A DNA stretch of 64,000 nucleotides. Source: Vibrio agarivorans (GTDB taxonomy: Bacteria > Pseudomonadota > Gammaproteobacteria > Enterobacterales > Vibrionaceae). Both the position numbers and the translations under genes were made by a program. Position 1 is the first letter of the stretch; every line of letters starts with the position of its first letter. This document shows positions 1 through 8,561 of the stretch, one piece after another. The DNA is taken from contig NZ_JAUFQF010000004.1 in NCBI RefSeq assembly GCF_030409635.1, positions 2,390,241-2,454,240 of the forward strand, read 5' to 3'. Below the pieces are notes generated by a model that was not told the DNA's origin, did not search any database, and was given only the letters and a program-made list of their open reading frames with translations.

Positions 1-2
1 GC

Positions 3-434
3 TTAGACGATGAGATGAGTCGTCGAATTGAACACCACAAAGCGCATCGCGACAAAGATTGGGTGGTAGAGGAAATACCGCTTGAGGTAGCACACCGTTT
101 AGATAAAGCCAAATCGGGCGATTGGATATTAGTTGACTGCTTGACACTTTGGCTCACTAACGTGATTGTCAACATTGGTGACGGTGTCACTCCTGTTGAG
201 GCCGATAGTCAAATTCGTCACGCAGTCGAAGAGTTGGTGCTTTCCCTCAAAACAACACAAGCCAACGTGGTATTAGTGTCAAATGAAGTGGGACTGGGAG
301 TTATGCCTCTCGGTGAAATCACGCGTCGTTATGTCGACCATGCGGGTTGGATGAATCAAGCGATTGCCAAGATTGCAGATCATGTGGTGTTTGTCGCTGC
401 TGGCCTACCAGTTGCGCTTAAAGGTGAAGCGTAA
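3..434 (+). CDS. cobU: Adenosylcobinamide kinase / adenosylcobinamide-phosphate guanylyltransferase, 3' part
   Basis: This is the C-terminal 143 residues of the bifunctional cytosolic enzyme that phosphorylates adenosylcobinamide and then attaches GMP, in the nucleotide-loop assembly branch of cobalamin synthesis and salvage. The reading frame is open to the left edge, so the N-terminal P-loop lies outside the window. Visible family blocks are the DDEM...RI..H...R motif at the very start, a hydrophobic strand ending in VDCLTLW, and the conserved VSNEVGLGVMP and R.Y.D..G..NQ.IA segments near the C-terminus. The stop codon is 2 nt before the start of cobC, so the two are surely co-transcribed. 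The gene contains a perfect matS site at 178-190. I am sure of the family. Confidence 0.95.
   Translation, partial: LDDEMSRRIEHHKAHRDKDWVVEEIPLEVAHRLDKAKSGDWILVDCLTLWLTNVIVNIGDGVTPVEADSQIRHAVEELVLSLKTTQANVVLVSNEVGLGVMPLGEITRRYVDHAGWMNQAIAKIADHVVFVAAGLPVALKGEA
178..190. other. matS site
   Basis: GTGACGGTGTCAC fits the MatP-binding consensus GTGACRNYGTCAC exactly. It lies inside cobU. Confidence 0.8.
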
Positions 435-436
435 CT

Positions 437-1069
437 ATGGCTAATATCTATCTCATCCGCCATGGTAAGGTTTCTGGTGCGCCAGCGCTTTATGGGCATA
501 CAGATGTATCTGTTGAATGCCATACTCAATGTGTGTTGGCTGAAAAGGTAGAAGCAAAATTCTCATTTAGCCATGTTGTGACTTCTCCTCTCATCCGCTG
601 CTCTGAGCTTGCCAAGCAATTAGTCGAGCGCAATTCTGAGCTTTCTTTACACGTAGCGCCTGAGTTTATGGAGATGAACTTTGGCGATCTCGATGGTGTT
701 CCCTTTGAAGAATTAGACCAACTCGGCGATACGCTGGATGCGTTTTCACGTTCACCGATTGATAGTCCATTGCCAAACGGGGAAACTCTGAGTGTTTTCT
801 ATGATAGGGTGATTCGCGCATGGCAGCGGTTAGTGCAAAATACACATGAAGATACGTTATTAATCACACACGGTGGTGTGATTAGAGTGATTTTAGCTCA
901 CACTCTGAAGATGAACTGGAAAGCGCCCGAGCTATACCAGCGTCTTCAAATTGCAAATGCTAGCGTGACACACCTTGAGACCTTGCCAAAGTTTGATGGG
1001 TGGGTAACAGTCAAGAGTATAGGCCTCTCACTCACAGATATTGCGCCAAATATAGGCGATTATCATTGA
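437..1069 (+). CDS. cobC: Histidine phosphatase family protein, probable alpha-ribazole phosphatase
   Basis: This 210-residue cytosolic protein of the phosphoglycerate-mutase/histidine phosphatase superfamily has the N-terminal RHG motif (LIRHGKVSG, catalytic His at residue 9) and the second catalytic His in the THGGVIR block near residue 145. The fold alone would not give the substrate. Its position 2 nt after cobU points to alpha-ribazole-5'-phosphate dephosphorylation in the lower cobalamin pathway. It has the usual length for the family. No terminator is visible after it, and the next 219 nt hold an inverted repeat. A general phosphatase is the alternative. Confidence 0.85.
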   Translation: MANIYLIRHGKVSGAPALYGHTDVSVECHTQCVLAEKVEAKFSFSHVVTSPLIRCSELAKQLVERNSELSLHVAPEFMEMNFGDLDGVPFEELDQLGDTLDAFSRSPIDSPLPNGETLSVFYDRVIRAWQRLVQNTHEDTLLITHGGVIRVILAHTLKMNWKAPELYQRLQIANASVTHLETLPKFDGWVTVKSIGLSLTDIAPNIGDYH

Positions 1070-1181
1070 AAGTTGATGCAGACGTAATCACATAGCTTCA
1101 GATTACCGTTTAACGTCACAAAACCAACAAAATCATGGTAAGATGTCGCAAGTTCTTGCTCGATTACGTATATCATTGCGT

Positions 1182-1217
1182 CCTAATGTTTTCTGATGAC
1201 GTATTGAAAACATTAGG
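1182..1217. repeat. Perfect 12-bp inverted repeat between cobC and astE
   Basis: The arms CCTAATGTTTTC (1182-1193) and GAAAACATTAGG (1206-1217) are separated by 12 nt. No T-tract follows on either strand, so it is not a classical terminator. It lies 71 nt before the astE start codon and could be an operator or an mRNA hairpin in the astE leader. Confidence 0.6.
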
Positions 1218-1288
1218 GAAACGAGTAGAGAATACCAATCAAGAGCAACAATCCAATCCCGTTGGTGCGTAAGGTCAAGGAGTAACGC

Positions 1289-2320
1289 ATGACATCATCA
1301 CCATTTCAGCAATCCTTCTTAAAAGACACGTTGGATCTGGCTGTACCCATCGACCCCAAAATGTTGGAGTTAGACAATGGTACAACGCTGAAATTATTAC
1401 AACGTGGTGTCATCGAGTGCATTCCAGCCAATTTTGATCACGAAACCGGTAAGCACATTATTGTATCTACTGGTATTCATGGTGATGAAACCGCGCCGTT
1501 GGAACTGATCGATAAAATCGTTGAAGATATTGCGAGCGGCTTCCAAGTCATCAAAGAGCGTACGCTGTTCATTATTGCTCACCCAGAAGCGACGAACTTA
1601 CACCAGCGTTTTGTCGATGAAAACCTCAATCGACTATTCGATAGCAAAACTCGCCCAGCGACGACGGAAACGCAAATTGCTGACAATCTCAAGAAGGTGC
1701 TCACAAGTTTCTACCAGGACACGCCAAAAGACAATCGTTGGCATTTAGATCTGCACTGTGCGATCCGTCTGTCGAAGCATTACTCGTTTGCAGTCAGCCC
1801 TAAAACGCGTCACCCGGTTCGTAGCAGAGCGCTGTTCGAGTTTATCGAGTTGTGTCATGTGGAAGCGGTATTGCTTTCTAACGCGCCATCGAGCACATTT
1901 AGTTGGTATTCTGCCGAGAAATTTGCCGCTCAAGCGATGACGATTGAGTTAGGGCAGGTGGCAAAAATTGGCGACAACCAACTCGATAAGCTCATGGCCT
2001 TTGATATGACGTTACGCGATCTGCTCGCTCGCATCGAGCCAGAGCACCATCCACGCCGTGTTGTTCACTATCGCGTTAGCCGCACAATCGTGCGTATGCA
2101 TGATGATTTTGATTTTATGTTTGGTGATGATGTAGAAAACTTTACCGAGTTCAAACATGGTGAGGTGTTTGGCCATGACGGGGAGAAACCTTTAATGGCT
2201 AAAAATGAAGGGGAAGCGGTGGTCTTCCCAAATCGCAATGTCGCTATTGGTCAACGGGCTGCTTTGATGGTTTGTGCCGTGAGAACCCGTTATGATGCCG
2301 ATCAATTGGTCTACGATTGA
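1289..2320 (+). CDS. astE: Succinylglutamate desuccinylase
   Basis: AstE is the last enzyme of the arginine succinyltransferase pathway. It hydrolyses N-succinylglutamate to succinate and glutamate in the cytosol. The 343-residue product has the zinc metallopeptidase (carboxypeptidase M14-like) signature: GIHGDETAP (zinc His and Glu), the NLNRLF arginine block, and a HLDLHCAIR zinc/catalytic block near residue 155. The start is supported by AAGGAG 7 nt upstream. No astA, astB, astC or astD gene is in the window, so here astE is detached from the rest of its pathway. It sits 29 nt before btuC, so co-transcription with the B12 importer genes is likely although the functions are unrelated. Confidence 0.93.
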   Translation: MTSSPFQQSFLKDTLDLAVPIDPKMLELDNGTTLKLLQRGVIECIPANFDHETGKHIIVSTGIHGDETAPLELIDKIVEDIASGFQVIKERTLFIIAHPEATNLHQRFVDENLNRLFDSKTRPATTETQIADNLKKVLTSFYQDTPKDNRWHLDLHCAIRLSKHYSFAVSPKTRHPVRSRALFEFIELCHVEAVLLSNAPSSTFSWYSAEKFAAQAMTIELGQVAKIGDNQLDKLMAFDMTLRDLLARIEPEHHPRRVVHYRVSRTIVRMHDDFDFMFGDDVENFTEFKHGEVFGHDGEKPLMAKNEGEAVVFPNRNVAIGQRAALMVCAVRTRYDADQLVYD

Positions 2321-2349
2321 TCCTCACCTAGACGAATGAAATTCTTAGA

Positions 2350-3345
2350 ATGGATTTAAACCAAATTATTGCAACAGAGCGCGTACGTTGGAGACGCGCT
2401 TTTTTTATTTTTGCCTCACTATTGACGGTCATCTCAGCCTTCTATCTTGCGCTAGGTGAGTTAACCATCTTTCCCTTTTGGCAGTTGAGTGATATTGAAC
2501 AGCAACTTCTTTTACAACTTAGAATGCCACGTCTCGTCTCTGCACTCACTATCGGTGCATCACTTGCTGTTGCTGGTGCAATATTGCAAACGCTTCTTGC
2601 TAATCCCCTAGCAGAACCGGGTATTATTGGGATATCGGGCGGTTCAAGCTTAGGCATGGTGGTAGTCATGTTTGGCTTGCCTTGGTTTGCTACGCCACTC
2701 GGCTTTATGGTTGGGGCATTTCTCGGAGCGCTGCTATTTACCCTGTTATTAGTCTTTGTGGCGAGCAAGCTCAAACTAAATACGTCACGCTTGCTCCTTG
2801 TCGGTGTGGCTCTAGGTATCTTGTCGAGTGCGGTTGTGACATGGGCGTTCTATTTCAGTGATGACATGAATTTGCGTCAATTGCTTTATTGGCTCATGGG
2901 TAACTTGGCAGGCAACCAATGGTATCAACTGTTTGTTGTGATTCTGGTATTGCCAGTTTTAGTCTGGCTTACTTCTCAAGCGTCCAACCTAGATAAGCTA
3001 ATGCTTGGTGAATCTCATGCGAAACAATTGGGGTTGGACATCACAAAAATGCGCCGCTTGATGATCATTTGTGCCGCTTTGCTGGTGGGCAGTTCTGTAG
3101 CGTTAGGCGGGGTGATTGGTTTTGTTGGCTTGATTGTTCCTCACCTGATACGACTCAAATTTGGCTATGACCACCGCTATTTGCTGCCCCTCAGTGCAAT
3201 GGCTGGGGCAGGGTTAGTCGCATTAGCTGACCTTGTAGCGCGCATGAGTCTTAGCTCTGGAGAGTTGCCCGTTGGTGTGGTGACAACAACGATTGGCGCG
3301 CCAATTTTTATTTGGATGTTGGTGAAGAACCATGATTACCGTTAA
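2350..3345 (+). CDS. btuC: Vitamin B12 ABC importer, permease subunit
   Basis: This 331-residue inner-membrane permease of the FecCD/BtuC family has many hydrophobic segments. It carries the typical LRMPRL...GA.LA..GA..QTLL.NPLA.P.ilGIS pattern (residues about 55-100) and the cytoplasmic EAA-like coupling loop with G..AK.LGL (about 220-230). The next gene starts 14 nt before this one ends and encodes the ATPase, as expected for a BtuCD pair. The specificity for cobalamin rather than a siderophore is inferred from similarity to BtuC and from the cobU-cobC genes just upstream. The periplasmic binding protein BtuF is not in the window. Confidence 0.9.
   Translation: MDLNQIIATERVRWRRAFFIFASLLTVISAFYLALGELTIFPFWQLSDIEQQLLLQLRMPRLVSALTIGASLAVAGAILQTLLANPLAEPGIIGISGGSSLGMVVVMFGLPWFATPLGFMVGAFLGALLFTLLLVFVASKLKLNTSRLLLVGVALGILSSAVVTWAFYFSDDMNLRQLLYWLMGNLAGNQWYQLFVVILVLPVLVWLTSQASNLDKLMLGESHAKQLGLDITKMRRLMIICAALLVGSSVALGGVIGFVGLIVPHLIRLKFGYDHRYLLPLSAMAGAGLVALADLVARMSLSSGELPVGVVTTTIGAPIFIWMLVKNHDYR
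3206..3213 (+). other. FtsK-orienting motif (KOPS) candidate
   Basis: GGGCAGGG fits GGGNAGGG. It is read on the plus strand and so points rightwards, towards dif. It lies in btuC. Confidence 0.5.
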
Positions 3346-4087
3346 AGATCTTGCGGTTGAAAGCCGACTTCTGCCGTGTAGCTTCTCTGTCCATAAAGGT
3401 GAGGTCCTCCACCTTGTTGGGCCTAATGGCAGTGGCAAAAGTACCTTGATCTCAGCACTGGCAAGCGATATCGCTTATCAGGGAAGCATCCAAATTGATA
3501 CACAAATATTATCATCAGACTCTATGCAACAGCAGTCTGAATTGAGAAGCTACTTGCCGCAATCTGGTCGGCCAGCGTTTAATGTACCGGTGTTTAAGTA
3601 TTTACAGGTATCGGTGCCGAAGTGGGTTGAACAAGGCAGCGAAGTATTTAGAGCGACCTTTGAGCGCCTAACTACGCATTTTGATTTGCAAGACAAGTTA
3701 CGCAAACCTATTGGCCAACTTTCAGGTGGTGAGTGGCAACGGGTGCGTATTGTCGCGACATGCTTACAGGTTTGGCCTGAGTATAACCAACATGCAAAAT
3801 TTGTTTTGTTTGATGAGCCATCAGCGGCCCTTGATATTAGTTTTGATGGCAAGCTGCATCAGTTGATAACGCAACTCGCACAGATGGGGTTAGCTGTCAT
3901 TGTAGCTAACCATGATCTTAATCGTAGCTTACGACATGCAGATCGCGTCATGCTAATGAGTCATGGAGTATTAAAGTATTGGGGGGCGGCTGGAGAAACC
4001 TTGACGCAAGAGAGAATTGCCGAAGTCTATAAAACGCCCGTTAAGCTGCATGAAATTGACGGACAAGCATTGTTTGTCTTTGAATAG
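3332..4087 (+). CDS. btuD: Vitamin B12 ABC importer, ATP-binding subunit
   Basis: This 251-residue ABC ATPase powers B12 import together with BtuC. Visible motifs are Walker A GPNGSGKST (about residue 32), the Q-loop within LPQSG, signature LSGGEWQRVR (about 132) and Walker B FVLFDEPSAALD (about 155), followed by the H-loop in ANHDLNRS. The start overlaps the end of btuC by 14 nt, which implies translational coupling. The length equals the usual BtuD length. No terminator directly follows the stop. The next rho-independent terminator on this strand is more than 200 nt downstream, beyond a possible small RNA. Confidence 0.92.
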   Translation: MITVKDLAVESRLLPCSFSVHKGEVLHLVGPNGSGKSTLISALASDIAYQGSIQIDTQILSSDSMQQQSELRSYLPQSGRPAFNVPVFKYLQVSVPKWVEQGSEVFRATFERLTTHFDLQDKLRKPIGQLSGGEWQRVRIVATCLQVWPEYNQHAKFVLFDEPSAALDISFDGKLHQLITQLAQMGLAVIVANHDLNRSLRHADRVMLMSHGVLKYWGAAGETLTQERIAEVYKTPVKLHEIDGQALFVFE

Positions 4088-4204
4088 TTTGCGCTAAAGT
4101 GGGGCAGGATGCTTGCTTAAGGGGCGGGTTTCAGCGAGCAGAGTTTAGATGTTGATAATAGAATTACCATTATCGTTCTCTTAAGGTGATGATTTTTAAT
4201 GATT

Positions 4205-4331
4205 TAAAATATATATCACTCGAAAGTGGTATCTTGGCACGTTGTTAGCAATAGGTAAAGTGATACATTCTCGTTCTTATCTTTATTAAGCTATTTTTGG
4301 CAGCGGCCACCATTCCGGTGGCCTCTTTTTT
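4205..4331 (+). ncRNA. Candidate small RNA or btuD 3' UTR RNA ending at a rho-independent terminator
   Basis: The 249 nt between the convergent stop codons of btuD and the pyrophosphohydrolase gene contain a -10-like TAAAAT (4205-4210). A small hairpin follows around 4214-4230 (arms ATCACT and AGTGGT, with one G-U pair). At the end is a strong plus-strand terminator with stem GGCCACC/GGTGGCC at 4305-4323 and then a T-rich tract. No -35 box is clear and no known sRNA family is recognised. It could simply be the long 3' end of the astE-btuCD transcript. Confidence 0.3.
4305..4331 (+). terminator. Rho-independent terminator
   Basis: The stem GGCCACC (4305-4311) and GGTGGCC (4317-4323) closes a 5-nt loop and is followed by TCTTTTTT. 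It ends the btuCD-side transcript or the candidate small RNA, 6 nt before the stop codon of the convergent gene. Confidence 0.85.
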
Positions 4332-4336
4332 GCCTG

Positions 4337-4912
4337 TTATTTGGTGAGTGGGACTAGGTCCGCAGCTCGGTAATAGACAGACTTCAGAACTTTACCCTGA
4401 CGAATAGTTTTCTCAGCTGTTACCACATCCTCGGCACATTTAGCGATGATGTAGTCACCATTGACAACGGCTTGAAGGGCGATGCCTTGTTTGGCGTAGT
4501 GTGCTTCGGTGTCAGCGAACTCTTGCTCGTTACGACACACTTTGCTCATGTTGCTTGAATGAACTTCATCCCAGCAAGGCAAGAAATCGATAGATAGGTT
4601 TGTTGCCACGTTCAGTAGCAGATCGATCATGTAGTTAATAGAGAGGTTATCTTCAATTTTATCTTGCCCAAGGTGGACTAGTCGGCCCATCAAAACATAG
4701 ACACTATCGACAATCGCATCAGCTCGCTCTGTTTTATCAGGGGCCTCTGCAAGCTCCGTCAGTTCTTCTATGATCAGAGAGGTGTGTAAGGTATCTGCTT
4801 TTTCATCCAGTGTGTTGGGCTGCGCAACCGGTAGATCGAAAGTGGTACGAAACTCAGTAATGTCGCGGTATAGGTGAGCAAAGATTTCAGGCGTCAGTTT
4901 TGAAAGATGCAT
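4337..4912 (-). CDS. PRA-PH/MazG-like nucleoside triphosphate pyrophosphohydrolase family protein
   Basis: This 191-residue cytosolic protein has an N-terminal half that looks like the all-alpha NTP pyrophosphohydrolase fold of phosphoribosyl-ATP pyrophosphohydrolase and MazG. The metal-binding pattern is IIEELTELAEA (about residues 47-57) followed by RADAIVDSVYVLMG (about 63-76), that is EE..E...A with E/D..D downstream. The second half, which mentions a CWDEVHSSN segment, resembles the extension seen in related bacterial and phage proteins. The substrate is unknown; house-cleaning of non-canonical NTPs is the usual guess. It is monocistronic and convergent with btuD. Confidence 0.75.
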   Translation of the reverse strand: MHLSKLTPEIFAHLYRDITEFRTTFDLPVAQPNTLDEKADTLHTSLIIEELTELAEAPDKTERADAIVDSVYVLMGRLVHLGQDKIEDNLSINYMIDLLLNVATNLSIDFLPCWDEVHSSNMSKVCRNEQEFADTEAHYAKQGIALQAVVNGDYIIAKCAEDVVTAEKTIRQGKVLKSVYYRAADLVPLTK

Positions 4913-5201
4913 AGTTCTACTGTTGTTGAGTGATTGCTAGAGTGAATCATCATATCAGACACTCTCGTGAGATGTCATCGAGTGACTTGGATCGCGAAGC
5001 TTATCAAGGTTTGTTTGCTTGTTAAGCGCTCAACTCTAACTCCCTCGCATAACCTAAGGTTTAGGCTATCAGGGTATTTGTGAATCGATATTATGGTCAG
5101 CACTCTGCAGAACATGTGAAAACATCGATCTGCTAAACTCGCTAACATCCATGCTTTACCGACACGTCGGTTGGATAGACGCTCTATCAAAAGGGTAAAG
5201 T

Positions 5202-6059
5202 ATGAACATTCGCCATACCATTCTCACCATCGCTATAAGCACTTGTTTCTCCTCTCACGCTCAGCCTACCGATTTCCGACCGGTTATGCTGGCAAAAAGC
5301 TATCACTCTTCTGTCGATATTAATCAGTACTGGGTAAGTGAAAAGCTTGACGGGATCCGCGCTTATTGGGACGGCTCGACGCTAAAAACACGCACAGGCC
5401 ACGTTATTCATGCCCCTGACTGGTTTATTGAACCGTTACCTGTGTTTGCTCTTGAAGGTGAGTTATGGGCTGGACGTGAGCAGTTCCACATAGTACAAAC
5501 TACCGTTCTTGATGATCAGGCGGATGATGAAGCGTGGCGTCAGATCGGTTTCCATATTTTCGATATGCCCCATGCGGCTGGGAGTTTTCAGAGTCGATAT
5601 CAAACAATAGAGCAGTGGTTGATCGCACTGGAGAATGAAGGGCGCTATTCTCACCTTCATTTAGTGGAGCAATTCTCGATTGAGTCACACCTTGAACTTG
5701 AAGAAAAGCTGTTGGCGCTCAGTGAGCTAGGGGCGGAAGGACTCATGCTTAAATTGATAAATTCGCCTTACATTGAAGGTCGAAGTGAAGCCCTGCTTAA
5801 ACTGAAAACTTACCAAGACCGAGAGGCGATTGTTTTAGGTTACAAGATGGGTAAGGGGAAGTATCAAGGCCAAGTTGGGGCATTGTTAGTGCGAAACTTA
5901 GACGGCGTAGAGTTTTACCTTGGATCAGGGCTGAGTGATGTGCAGCGTGAAACACCCCCCTCTATCGGCACAACCGTCACGTATCGTTTTAATGGCTTAA
6001 CGCAGTATGGTAAACCCAAATATCCGCGACTATTGCGTGAGCGCCCCGCAGCGTTTTGA
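5202..6059 (+). CDS. ligE: Secreted ATP-dependent DNA ligase (LigE type)
   Basis: This 285-residue minimal ATP-dependent DNA ligase joins nicked DNA through an enzyme-AMP intermediate. Motif I is EKLDGIRAY with the adenylated Lys at residue 48. Motif III is around FHIFDMP, motif IV is EGLMLK, and motif V is LLKLKTY. A short OB-fold C-terminal part follows. The first 20 residues are a plain signal peptide ending near SHA, so the enzyme should act in the periplasm, as proposed for the LigE family of Gram-negative bacteria. The symbol is by family. The 3' end overlaps the convergent DUF3080 gene by 30 nt. Confidence 0.88.
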   Translation: MNIRHTILTIAISTCFSSHAQPTDFRPVMLAKSYHSSVDINQYWVSEKLDGIRAYWDGSTLKTRTGHVIHAPDWFIEPLPVFALEGELWAGREQFHIVQTTVLDDQADDEAWRQIGFHIFDMPHAAGSFQSRYQTIEQWLIALENEGRYSHLHLVEQFSIESHLELEEKLLALSELGAEGLMLKLINSPYIEGRSEALLKLKTYQDREAIVLGYKMGKGKYQGQVGALLVRNLDGVEFYLGSGLSDVQRETPPSIGTTVTYRFNGLTQYGKPKYPRLLRERPAAF

Positions 6060-7022
6060 CAGCGATTGCCATAGCTGCACGTGTTGTAGGTTAGCCTCAT
6101 GGAACTTCTGGTGGTAGTGCATTAGATCGATAACCTGTGGCATAACATCTTCAGTTAAGAAATCGATATGAAGTGATACTTGATAAAACACTTGATTGAG
6201 TTCGGCGCTATATATTTGAATAACATCGATATACTGTTGATTGAGTACGTTGGTTAGATATCGGAATTGGGTATTGTCTCGGTTTTCGCCACAGCTGACG
6301 TGCGGAAAGTGTTGCTGTAGATGACGGTTTATATGGTTGAGCATTACCGTGCTGTTGTGTAATGAGAATATCAGCGGTCCAACGATAGGTTGCTTCTCAA
6401 GTGTTTCTTGCTCCGGTTGAATCGGCTTAATGGCCTGCCAGCGCTGGTGATGAGTGTCTGCTAGTGTTGTGTTGAAATGCTTCAGAGCAGTAATGGTAGC
6501 CGCGCTGTGATGAAAATCAGCTTCTGTTAGCCAATCACTCGCAGACAGCTGAGTTCGCATTGCCTGAGACGTCCAAAGCACATTGGATAAGTACACATCA
6601 ATGAGTTCGTTTTGCTTTGTGACTAGCGCACTTTGAAGCGCCTGCGCGACATCAATGTCAATACTGTCGTCTTCTATACAGCGTTGTGCCTGCTGAATAA
6701 ATTGAACTTGATAATCGAACTCACGGAAGGGATCGGCAACTTTACCGAGAATCGAATTTTTGTCCGCGATGAGCTGAAATAAACCGCATTTGCGCAAGGA
6801 ATAACTATCGAGCAAGCCTATGGTTATCGCGGTGGGGCTGCGCAGCAAGTCTCGAGTATCTTCAAGGGTGACGGCCTCTGTATCGGGCATGTCACCGAGT
6901 GAAATATCAAGGACATTACCAAGCCGGGTTGAGTAACGTTCGTACATCGCTTTTTGCTCAGACTCACACCCGAGCAAAAAGCTGATTACAGTTAGTGTTA
7001 CGATAGCGCGCCAAATTTTCAC
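6030..7022 (-). CDS. DUF3080 family lipoprotein
   Basis: This 330-residue protein of unknown function matches what I know of DUF3080, a family of marine gammaproteobacteria. It begins with a short signal sequence and a lipobox FLLGC (Cys at about residue 19), so it should be a lipid-anchored envelope protein. The rest is largely helical with no catalytic motif that I recognise. The last 30 nt overlap the end of the ligE gene on the other strand, so the two transcripts share antisense 3' ends and no terminator separates them. Confidence 0.7.
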   Translation of the reverse strand: MKIWRAIVTLTVISFLLGCESEQKAMYERYSTRLGNVLDISLGDMPDTEAVTLEDTRDLLRSPTAITIGLLDSYSLRKCGLFQLIADKNSILGKVADPFREFDYQVQFIQQAQRCIEDDSIDIDVAQALQSALVTKQNELIDVYLSNVLWTSQAMRTQLSASDWLTEADFHHSAATITALKHFNTTLADTHHQRWQAIKPIQPEQETLEKQPIVGPLIFSLHNSTVMLNHINRHLQQHFPHVSCGENRDNTQFRYLTNVLNQQYIDVIQIYSAELNQVFYQVSLHIDFLTEDVMPQVIDLMHYHQKFHEANLQHVQLWQSLSKRCGALTQ

Positions 7023-7190
7023 AGCAGCTCTTTTAATCCTTTGCTTTGTGAGTAGCTTCCCTTATGTTAGGGGTTTCGTTGAATCAACAACTATTTACGA
7101 CACTAAGTAAAAATAGACCAAATTAGAGCTTGTCAGTCGACCACCAATGTCAGTCAAGCACCGTGATGGTTCGTTGCGCACTATATCGAG

Positions 7191-8561
7191 TTAAGTCTCA
7201 ACAAACTTGAGCTGTTCACTCTCAGGTTGTTTATGAATCCAAAACAGTCTAACCCCAAGCATGAACGCAGCGCTTGAAAGCCCGACAATGAATCCAATCC
7301 AAAAACCGTAAGAGCCCATCGGTTCGACAATCCAGTCTGTCAAAGCCAAGATGTAACCGATAGGGAAACCAAGTAACCAATAAGCGATAAAGGTGCAGTA
7401 GAATATCGCGGTCATGTCTTTATAGCCTCGAAGCGCGCCAGCGGCAATCACTTGGATGGTGTCAGTGACTTGGTAAATAGCGGCGATGATCAATAGCGAC
7501 ATGGCAACATCAATCACTTCTCGGTTATCTGTATATAGACTCGCAATGGACTCTCTGAAAACAACCGTCAGCACAGCGGTGAATACAGCGATAGCCACAC
7601 CAACAATTATACCGACATGAGAAGCAATTTTCGCACCTTCAACACTGCGTTCACCGAGCTTGTGCCCAACACGAATGCTTACCGCAGCACCAATACTCAT
7701 CGGCAGCATGAACACGAGTGAAGAGAAGTTCATTGCCACTTGGTGTGATGCGACGACCATCGGGCCGAGTGGAGCAAGAAGTATCGCAACAACTGCAAAT
7801 AAGGTCACTTCAAAAAACATGGCAGCAGCAACGGGGAAGCCAAGCTTGAATAGGCGTTTAAGCTCTTTAAAATCAGGTCTGTGTAACTGTTCAAATAGGC
7901 CAACGCTTGTAAAGCGCTGGGTTGTAAAGACATAACCAAAGAGCATTAGCAGCATCGCCCAATAGACGATGGTCGTGGCCACACCACATCCAACACCACC
8001 GAGTGCTGGTGCGCCAAATTTACCGTAAACGAAAATCCAGTTTAACGGGATATTGATCAGCAGGCCGACAAAACCTATCACCATCGCGGGTTTGGTGTAC
8101 GACATGCCGTCTGTAAAGCTACGCAGCGTTTGAAACAGTAGATAAGCAGGTACGGCAAAAATGATGGCATTCATATAGCCATTGGTTTTCTCAGCCATTA
8201 ACGGCTCTACATCCATCACATCTAAAATGCTTTGGCTCTGTAAAAGAATCAAAATAATGGGTATCGAGATCAAAAAAGATAAGTATCCACCTTGGTGCAC
8301 CTCTTTTGCGATCTTATGTCTACGGCTCGAGCCGTTTAGTTGAGCGACAACGGGAACAAGTGCAAGCAGGAGTCCTACCCCAAATAAGATTGAAGGTAAC
8401 CAAATACTCGCAGCAATGGACACAGCAGCCATGTCCGTCGCACTCACGCCCCCCGCCATCACTGTATCAACAAAACTCATACTGGTTTGTGCGACCGAAG
8501 CAACTAAGACAGGAGTGGCTAATTTGATTAGCCGTGAGGCTTCTTCTTTATATCGATGCAC
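7191..8561 (-). CDS. norM: MATE family multidrug efflux pump NorM
   Basis: This 456-residue inner-membrane exporter with about 12 hydrophobic helices uses cation gradients to expel drugs and dyes. The N-terminus has the MATE pattern A.P.L......T.MSFVDTVMAGG (residues about 15-38) and P....G...AL.P..AQL.G (about 60-75). The pseudo-repeat starts near residue 235. It starts with GTG, and AAGGA lies upstream at the right distance. The gene is divergent from ribE, the same neighbourhood as norM/mdtK and riboflavin synthase in enterobacteria. That synteny supports the NorM assignment over other MATE proteins. Confidence 0.92.
   Translation of the reverse strand: MHRYKEEASRLIKLATPVLVASVAQTSMSFVDTVMAGGVSATDMAAVSIAASIWLPSILFGVGLLLALVPVVAQLNGSSRRHKIAKEVHQGGYLSFLISIPIILILLQSQSILDVMDVEPLMAEKTNGYMNAIIFAVPAYLLFQTLRSFTDGMSYTKPAMVIGFVGLLINIPLNWIFVYGKFGAPALGGVGCGVATTIVYWAMLLMLFGYVFTTQRFTSVGLFEQLHRPDFKELKRLFKLGFPVAAAMFFEVTLFAVVAILLAPLGPMVVASHQVAMNFSSLVFMLPMSIGAAVSIRVGHKLGERSVEGAKIASHVGIIVGVAIAVFTAVLTVVFRESIASLYTDNREVIDVAMSLLIIAAIYQVTDTIQVIAAGALRGYKDMTAIFYCTFIAYWLLGFPIGYILALTDWIVEPMGSYGFWIGFIVGLSSAAFMLGVRLFWIHKQPESEQLKFVET

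Noticed and set aside
1070..1288. Possible cobalamin riboswitch before astE-btuCD
   Set aside because: The region is near B12 genes, but I find no B12-box (GCCACTG-type) sequence and no matching fold; only a simple inverted repeat is present.
4154..4174. Fur box in the gap after btuD
   Set aside because: GATAAT and ATTATC are present, but the spacing is 9 nt rather than the usual 7 and there is no clear promoter overlap. It is kept only as a weak hint in the small RNA finding.
7133..7165. Short direct repeat TGTCAGTC downstream of norM
   Set aside because: There are two 8-bp copies only, with no further copies or structure; chance is likely.
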